Source: Lutimaribacter_A marinistellae
GTDB lineage: Bacteria > Pseudomonadota > Alphaproteobacteria > Rhodobacterales > Rhodobacteraceae
Reading direction: 5' to 3'
NCBI RefSeq assembly: GCF_042648365.1
Contig: NZ_JBHRXI010000049.1
Coordinates: 124,001-188,000 of the forward strand
Length of the DNA: 64,000 nt
In this document: positions 59,599-64,000 of the stretch, piece after piece
Position numbering within the stretch: the stretch's first letter is position 1
Layout of the letters: each line of letters starts with the position of its first letter
The notes under the pieces: generated by a model
Databases searched by the model: none
Told to the model about the DNA's origin: nothing
What the model saw: the letters and a program-made list of their open reading frames with translations, nothing else
Translations under genes and position numbers: made by a program

Positions 59599-60621
59599 AT
59601 GTCGGAACTCGGATTCGGTGTCGTCGGCACCGGCTTCATCGCGGGGATCGTGGCCAACGCGATCGTCGCAGCCCAAGGTGCGAGGCTTAGCGCTGTGTCG
59701 AGCCGCAAGCTGGCCAATGCAAGGCAGTTTGTTGCTGAACGGCCGGGAACGGAGGCGGTCGAGGGGATTGATACTCTTTTGGCACGTGAGGATGTCAGCG
59801 CTGTCTATGTCGCAACGCCAACCTCGGCCAAGGAGGCCGTTGCGCTTGCGGCAATAAATGCCGGCAAGCATGTCCTCGTCGACAAGCCTCTTCTCGATGC
59901 AGGCTCGGCAAAGCGCATGACGGACGCGGCAGCTGAAAAAGGTGTTCTGTTCATGGACGCCACGCATTTCGTCCACCACCCACGGACTGCGGCGATCCTT
60001 GCGGCCGCGCCGAAGAAGATCGGACAAACGAAATCGTTGCATACGACCTTCTACTTCCCGTTCGATGACCGCGAGAACATCCGCTTCGATCTTTCGCAGG
60101 AGCCGATGGGCGCTGTGGGCGACATGGCCTGGTATTCGATGCGGGCGATTGTCGAGTATCTGCGGCCCGCGGGCAAGTTTGACAAGATCGCCGTTGTGCC
60201 GGAATTCGATGCCGCGACGGGCGCCGTAATCCGCGTCTCGGGCCTCGTCGGTTTCGAAAGCGGAGAAGCCTCGACCTTTGACGTTGGTTACACGGCAGGA
60301 ACCGCGATCATGGATTTGAGCCTGTTAGGGACCAGAGGCATGATCACGATGGACGACTTCGTTCTGGATTGGAACGACAGTTTCGCATTCAATAACGCGG
60401 ATATTCCGGCCGGATACACGCACCGCGCAGGCATGGCTGATCGTGCTGCCTTTGAATTTGTGGAGACGCCTTCGAAAACCTCTCAGGACACCCTTATGAT
60501 CCAGCACTTTGCCGAGATGGTCGCAGGCGGAGATCGGCGTGCCTTCGCCGCGAGTGCCGAGGCAAGCATCGCGACACAAACCCTTCTGGATGCGATTTGG
60601 CTCGCCTGCCAAGGACGCTGA
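59599..60621 (+). CDS. Gfo/Idh/MocA-family oxidoreductase
   Basis: 340 residues. The N-terminal NAD(P)-binding part starts GFGVVGTGFIAGIVANAI, with AVYVATPTSAKEAVALAAINAGKHVLVDKPLL carrying the conserved KP motif (about 92-96). A C-terminal alpha/beta domain follows (FDLSQEPMGAVGDMAWYSMRAI, with the DxxxY-like site) and HFAEMVAGGDRRAF near the end. The family oxidises sugars, inositols or related alcohols. AGGAG precedes the ATG at 59599. It forms a two-gene unit with the monooxygenase-like gene, closed by a hairpin. Confidence 0.9.
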   Translation: MSELGFGVVGTGFIAGIVANAIVAAQGARLSAVSSRKLANARQFVAERPGTEAVEGIDTLLAREDVSAVYVATPTSAKEAVALAAINAGKHVLVDKPLLDAGSAKRMTDAAAEKGVLFMDATHFVHHPRTAAILAAAPKKIGQTKSLHTTFYFPFDDRENIRFDLSQEPMGAVGDMAWYSMRAIVEYLRPAGKFDKIAVVPEFDAATGAVIRVSGLVGFESGEASTFDVGYTAGTAIMDLSLLGTRGMITMDDFVLDWNDSFAFNNADIPAGYTHRAGMADRAAFEFVETPSKTSQDTLMIQHFAEMVAGGDRRAFAASAEASIATQTLLDAIWLACQGR

Positions 60622-60636
60622 AAAGAGATGATCCTT

Positions 60637-60667
60637 CCGCCAGCCAATGAGTGAGGCTGGCGGATTT
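60637..60667 (+). terminator. Hairpin after the Gfo/Idh/MocA gene
   Basis: CCGCCAGCC / GGCTGGCGG, a perfect 9-bp stem with 9-nt loop followed by ATTT, 15 bp beyond the stop. A likely intrinsic terminator with a short T-tract. Confidence 0.75.
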
Positions 60668-60784
60668 CGATCACCGACCGTGAAGTCGACCAATGACAGT
60701 CTCAATCCGTGGCGCGGCTGGGGTGGCAAACCGCCTCCCTACAAAGCCGGCCTCGACTGGGCAGAAAAGTATTGAGGTCCATGC

Positions 60785-62584
60785 TTGAACAGCCTGTTGT
60801 TGCCGACCGACGGCATATGCCGCAAGGTAACCAGAGACCTCCGGGGAGATTTGACGATCAGGAAACTGACCACCATCATCGCCGCCGACCTGGCGGCCTA
60901 TTCTCGCCTGATGACCGCCGACGAAGAAGGCGTGGTTTCTCGTCTTCGTACGATCTGGTCGGAGGTTGTGAAGCCCCTGGTTCGTCAGTCTGGTGGGCGT
61001 GTCGTCAAGACCATGGGTGACGGGTTCCTGGCGGAGTTTCAGTCGCCGGTCGAGGCGATGCGCACGGCGCTTGCCATTCAGGAAGCAATGGAAAGCCGTG
61101 ACACAGATCGACCGGAAGAGGAACGGCTGCGGTTCAGGATCGGGGTGCATGTCGGTGACGTGGTCGTTCTGGAGAATGACATTCTTGGCGATGCCGTGAA
61201 TGTCTCGGCAAGGCTTGAGGCGATCGCCCCGGTAGGTGGAATTTGCCTGTCACGGGCAGCGTGGGACCAAGTGAAGGGTCGCGTGGATGTTGTGCTGAAC
61301 CCAATTGGCGAGGTTTCGGTCAAAAACATTCCCGAACCGATCGAAGCCTGGGTCATTGGAGAAAACCCGGGCGACATTATTGCAAGTTCGGCGAAACTCC
61401 CGGCCGTCGTTGTGATGCCTTTCCAGGAAGTCGGGGGCGAAGACGAGTTCTTTGCCGATGGCGTGGTGGACGAGATCACCTCGGCCCTGTCCAGTGTCGG
61501 CGACATCTCCGTCATCGCACGGCAATCGGCCTTCAGCTTCAAAGGACGCATTGTTGACGTCCGCAAGGTTGGGCGCGAACTTGGGGCCCGTTACGTCGTC
61601 ACGGGTGCCATACGCCGGTCAGGCACACGTGTACGGATTTCCGTACAACTGAATTCCGCGATATCGGGAGCGAACCTTTGGTCGCAGCGCTATGATGACG
61701 AACTGACGGACCTGTTCGACCTTCAGGACAAGATCGCCTCGCATGTTGCAGGTGCGATTTCACCTTCGATCCGGGCATCAGAAATAGCTGCTGCTCGGGC
61801 CGTGGCGCCGATGGAGCGCAAAGCCTACGAGCTTTACATGAGTGCTTTCCCGCATTTTTGGGCCCATAGACGGGAGGAGAACGAACGCGCGATCGAGCTT
61901 TTGACGTCTGCCATGAAGCGGGATCCGGGTGACTCTCGCGCACAGGCCTTTCGCGCCTGGGCTTTTGCCCAACAAGCAACATACATGTGGAGCGAAACAC
62001 CGCTACAGTCGCGGGAAAACGCGCAATCGGATGCCGAGCAAGCTGTGCTATCGGCAGGGGAGCACGCGCCGTCACTGGTTGCCATCGCTGCGGCATTGGG
62101 CATGACCGGGCTCGACCACGAACGCGCCGGAGCATTGCTTGAACGGGCGCTGCTTCTTGATCCCAATTCAGCCTGGGGCTGGATGCGTTTGGGGTGGAAC
62201 CACGTGTATCTCAGGGAAGTTGCCGAAGGTCTTGCCGCGTTTGATCGCGCCGAAGATCTGAGCCCGCGCGACCCTTTCCTGTTCAACATCCAATTTGGCC
62301 GGGGCTATGCCAAGGGATTGCTTGGTGAATACGACGACGCCATCAAGCTTGTGAAACTGGGGCTGACCGCCGGGCCCGGTGTCACTTGGGCTTATCGCGA
62401 CCTTGCCAGTTTTTGTGCCAATGCAGGCCGACGCGAAGAGGCCGACGAGGCGGTCGAAGCGCTTATGCATAGCTATCCCGGCCTTACAATAAGGCGCGTT
62501 GTCGACAGCATGCCACCAGCCACCCATTCCCGGCATCAAGGGTTCCTGGAAGGCCTGCGCCGAGCAGGTGTTCCCGAGGGGTAA
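60785..62584 (+). CDS. Class III adenylate cyclase with TolB-like and TPR regions
   Basis: About 599 residues. The cyclase domain is first (about 25-185): metal Asp in TIIAADLAAYSRLM, second metal Asp in KTMGDGFLAEF (substrate-specifying Lys just before), and Asp/Asn/Arg of the adenylate type in ILGDAVNVSARLEAIA. A TolB/FlgO-like segment follows (VVVMPFQEVGGEDEFFADGVVDEITSAL), then TPR-type repeats to the end. No membrane segment was seen. The frame has no ATG: the start used is a TTG at 60785 with GAGG about 9 nt upstream, and a TTG at 60851 is the other option. The product would make cAMP in response to an unknown signal. Confidence 0.87.
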   Translation: MNSLLLPTDGICRKVTRDLRGDLTIRKLTTIIAADLAAYSRLMTADEEGVVSRLRTIWSEVVKPLVRQSGGRVVKTMGDGFLAEFQSPVEAMRTALAIQEAMESRDTDRPEEERLRFRIGVHVGDVVVLENDILGDAVNVSARLEAIAPVGGICLSRAAWDQVKGRVDVVLNPIGEVSVKNIPEPIEAWVIGENPGDIIASSAKLPAVVVMPFQEVGGEDEFFADGVVDEITSALSSVGDISVIARQSAFSFKGRIVDVRKVGRELGARYVVTGAIRRSGTRVRISVQLNSAISGANLWSQRYDDELTDLFDLQDKIASHVAGAISPSIRASEIAAARAVAPMERKAYELYMSAFPHFWAHRREENERAIELLTSAMKRDPGDSRAQAFRAWAFAQQATYMWSETPLQSRENAQSDAEQAVLSAGEHAPSLVAIAAALGMTGLDHERAGALLERALLLDPNSAWGWMRLGWNHVYLREVAEGLAAFDRAEDLSPRDPFLFNIQFGRGYAKGLLGEYDDAIKLVKLGLTAGPGVTWAYRDLASFCANAGRREEADEAVEALMHSYPGLTIRRVVDSMPPATHSRHQGFLEGLRRAGVPEG

Positions 62585-62742
62585 TGGTCAAGTTTCGTAG
62601 TCGACCCATCCGGTCACGTTTGTCAGGTACTAACGCCTTCCCCCAAGTCGCTTGATCGCTATCAAGGCAGCTCTTGGCCAACATGTTATTGGAGCGTTGC
62701 GGAGAGCCATTTCTTGATCCGATAGATGTAGAGGCACCGGGC

Positions 62743-64000
62743 ATGGCGGACACTGACAAAACCGACTGGGACGCAATCGTAATCGGCTCTGGTATTGGCG
62801 GTATGGCTGCCGCTGCCGCTTTGTCGAAGATCGGGTACAAGGTCCTTCTGCTGGAGCAATACAATACGCTGGGTGGCCTGAGCCATAGCTTCACTATCGA
62901 TGGCTTCAGTTGGGACGCGGGTATTCACTATCTCAATTGTGTCGCACCAGATGATAGAGAACGTCGCATTCTGAACTGGTTGTCGGATACACCGATCGAG
63001 TTGGCCTCGATGGGCGCAATATATGACACTTTGCATATCGGCGACGCCGAACCGCTGGCCTTGTCCCGACCTTATGAGGCCTATTCACGTGATCTCAAGG
63101 ACCGGTTCCCCGAAGAAGCAGAGGCTGTCGATGCTTGGATCGCCGCGCTGAAGGAAGGGCGGGATGCTGTTCTCAAAGTCACCTCAACCCGCGCAATGCC
63201 CGAGTTCGCTGGAACGGTTCTGAAGTGGTGGCACGGCCACGCAATCGAACGATGGTGCAAACGGACGACACAGGACGTGATTGACGAAATCACTGACAAT
63301 CCGGTTCTGGCCGCAGCCTTTGCTGCGCAATGGTTCGATCACGGCGGCAGGCCCGGTAAGGCAAGCTTTGCAATGCATGCGTTGATTACCGGAGCCTATC
63401 TGCAAAGCGGCGCTTGGTATCCCAAGGGTGGTGGCGCTTCTTTCGCTGATCATATCCTGCCGACGATCACGAAAGCCGGCGGCGCAGCGCGGGCAAACAC
63501 AAAGGTCGATAGGCTGTTGATTCGTGGCGACAGGGTAGTGGGTGTGCGAACGACAAAGGGGGAGGATATTCATGCGAATACCGTCGTCTCGGATATCGGG
63601 GCGCGTGAGACCGTAAACAACTTGCTTTCCGCACACTGCGGGAATCAGGACTGGATCCAAGCGATCCGGGCTTTGCCGCACTCCGTCGCGCATTTCAGCC
63701 TATTCGTGGGCTTCGAGGGGGATGTCCAGCGGGCAGGCGCCACGCGTTCGAACCACTGGATTTATCCGGGCGGGAAGGTCGATGTCGTCTGGGATGGCGC
63801 GCCTGACACGCCACCGCCGGGCCTGTTCGTGTCCTTCGCATCGTTGAAGGATCCCGGTCATGATCCCGGTCCGGCGCAGAAATACGCAGGCGAAATCGTT
63901 GCATGGGTTGACTGGTCCGTGGTGGAAAAATGGGCCGAGATGGAGCCGGATTCGCGGGGCAAAGACTACCAAAAATTCAAAAAAAGGGTCGAGGACGCGA
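62743..64000 (+). CDS. Phytoene desaturase/retinol saturase-like FAD oxidoreductase (3' truncated by window edge)
   Basis: 419 codons are inside the window without a stop. The N-terminus has the dinucleotide-binding motif AIVIGSGIGGMAAAAALSKIGYKVLLLEQYNTLGGLSHSF (about 11-50), and then SWDAGIHYL, WYPKGGGASFADHIL and TVVSDIGARETV, all typical of the CrtI/RetSat/carotene-isomerase group. GAGG precedes the ATG at 62743 by 8 nt. Possible substrates are polyisoprenoid or retinoid-like lipids; no carotenoid biosynthesis gene is near, so the role is open. Confidence 0.85.
   Translation, partial: MADTDKTDWDAIVIGSGIGGMAAAAALSKIGYKVLLLEQYNTLGGLSHSFTIDGFSWDAGIHYLNCVAPDDRERRILNWLSDTPIELASMGAIYDTLHIGDAEPLALSRPYEAYSRDLKDRFPEEAEAVDAWIAALKEGRDAVLKVTSTRAMPEFAGTVLKWWHGHAIERWCKRTTQDVIDEITDNPVLAAAFAAQWFDHGGRPGKASFAMHALITGAYLQSGAWYPKGGGASFADHILPTITKAGGAARANTKVDRLLIRGDRVVGVRTTKGEDIHANTVVSDIGARETVNNLLSAHCGNQDWIQAIRALPHSVAHFSLFVGFEGDVQRAGATRSNHWIYPGGKVDVVWDGAPDTPPPGLFVSFASLKDPGHDPGPAQKYAGEIVAWVDWSVVEKWAEMEPDSRGKDYQKFKKRVEDA

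Overview
The window reads as chromosome of a high-GC alphaproteobacterium, most likely a marine Rhodobacterales (Roseobacter-group) species. Grounds are the codon and GC character, frequent ATGA/GTGA stop-start overlaps, an Att-type ABC triad, a 'virulence factor'/MTHFR/corrinoid-methyltransferase folate cluster, PhoX and an arylsulfatase. I cannot name a species. No rRNA, tRNA, CRISPR, IS element or phage gene was seen. A run of 96 N (12371-12466) lies inside a cardiolipin synthase gene.

0-10.5 kb (minus strand): a dipeptide/oligopeptide ABC operon (dppA, hairpin, dppB, dppC, an unknown membrane protein, dppD, start of dppF), preceded by a tightly overlapped four-gene unit: lipoprotein-type ABC ATPase, FtsX permease, AttH/CrtC-like lipocalin and a flavin-binding PNPOx-like protein. 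10.5-22.5 kb: K+ channel, cardiolipin synthase, exported HAD phosphatase, arylsulfatase with a divergent Crp-family regulator, HDAC-like deacetylase, AI-2E-family membrane protein, BrkB-like protein, an octaheme cytochrome with TPR-like tail, and an exported amidohydrolase.

22.5-36 kb: Sel1-like protein, SDR, RlmE, histidine phosphatase, MarC, Ppx/GppA, Tat-exported PhoX, the folate/C1 cluster, PPK2, a DAO-type oxidase, an L,D-transpeptidase and a small lipoprotein. Ppx/GppA, PhoX and PPK2 give this part a phosphate/polyphosphate flavour. 36.5-44 kb: a polyamine-type ABC operon (potABCD) followed by a YtcJ-like amidohydrolase, then a second, Tat-signal amidohydrolase.

44-54.7 kb is the most unusual part. 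Three secreted proteases of unrelated folds (astacin-like metzincin, S8, S1) lie head to tail on the plus strand. They converge on a six-gene minus-strand operon: DUF3604 PHP-like enzyme, Cys-containing lipoprotein-like protein, HupE, PpiC-type isomerase, and two more HupE-like membrane proteins. The motifs suggest a periplasmic metalloenzyme with its own Ni/Co-type permeases and folding factor, but the function is unknown. An AraC regulator and a Tat-exported SDR lie upstream.

56.8-59.2 kb is a decay zone with remnants of a ModA-like protein and an SDR, plus a LysR regulator interrupted by one in-frame TGA. The LysR gene is divergent from a quinol-monooxygenase-like/Gfo-Idh-MocA operon, with a perfect inverted repeat between them. 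The window ends with an adenylate cyclase-TolB-like-TPR protein and a phytoene-desaturase-like oxidoreductase that runs off the edge.
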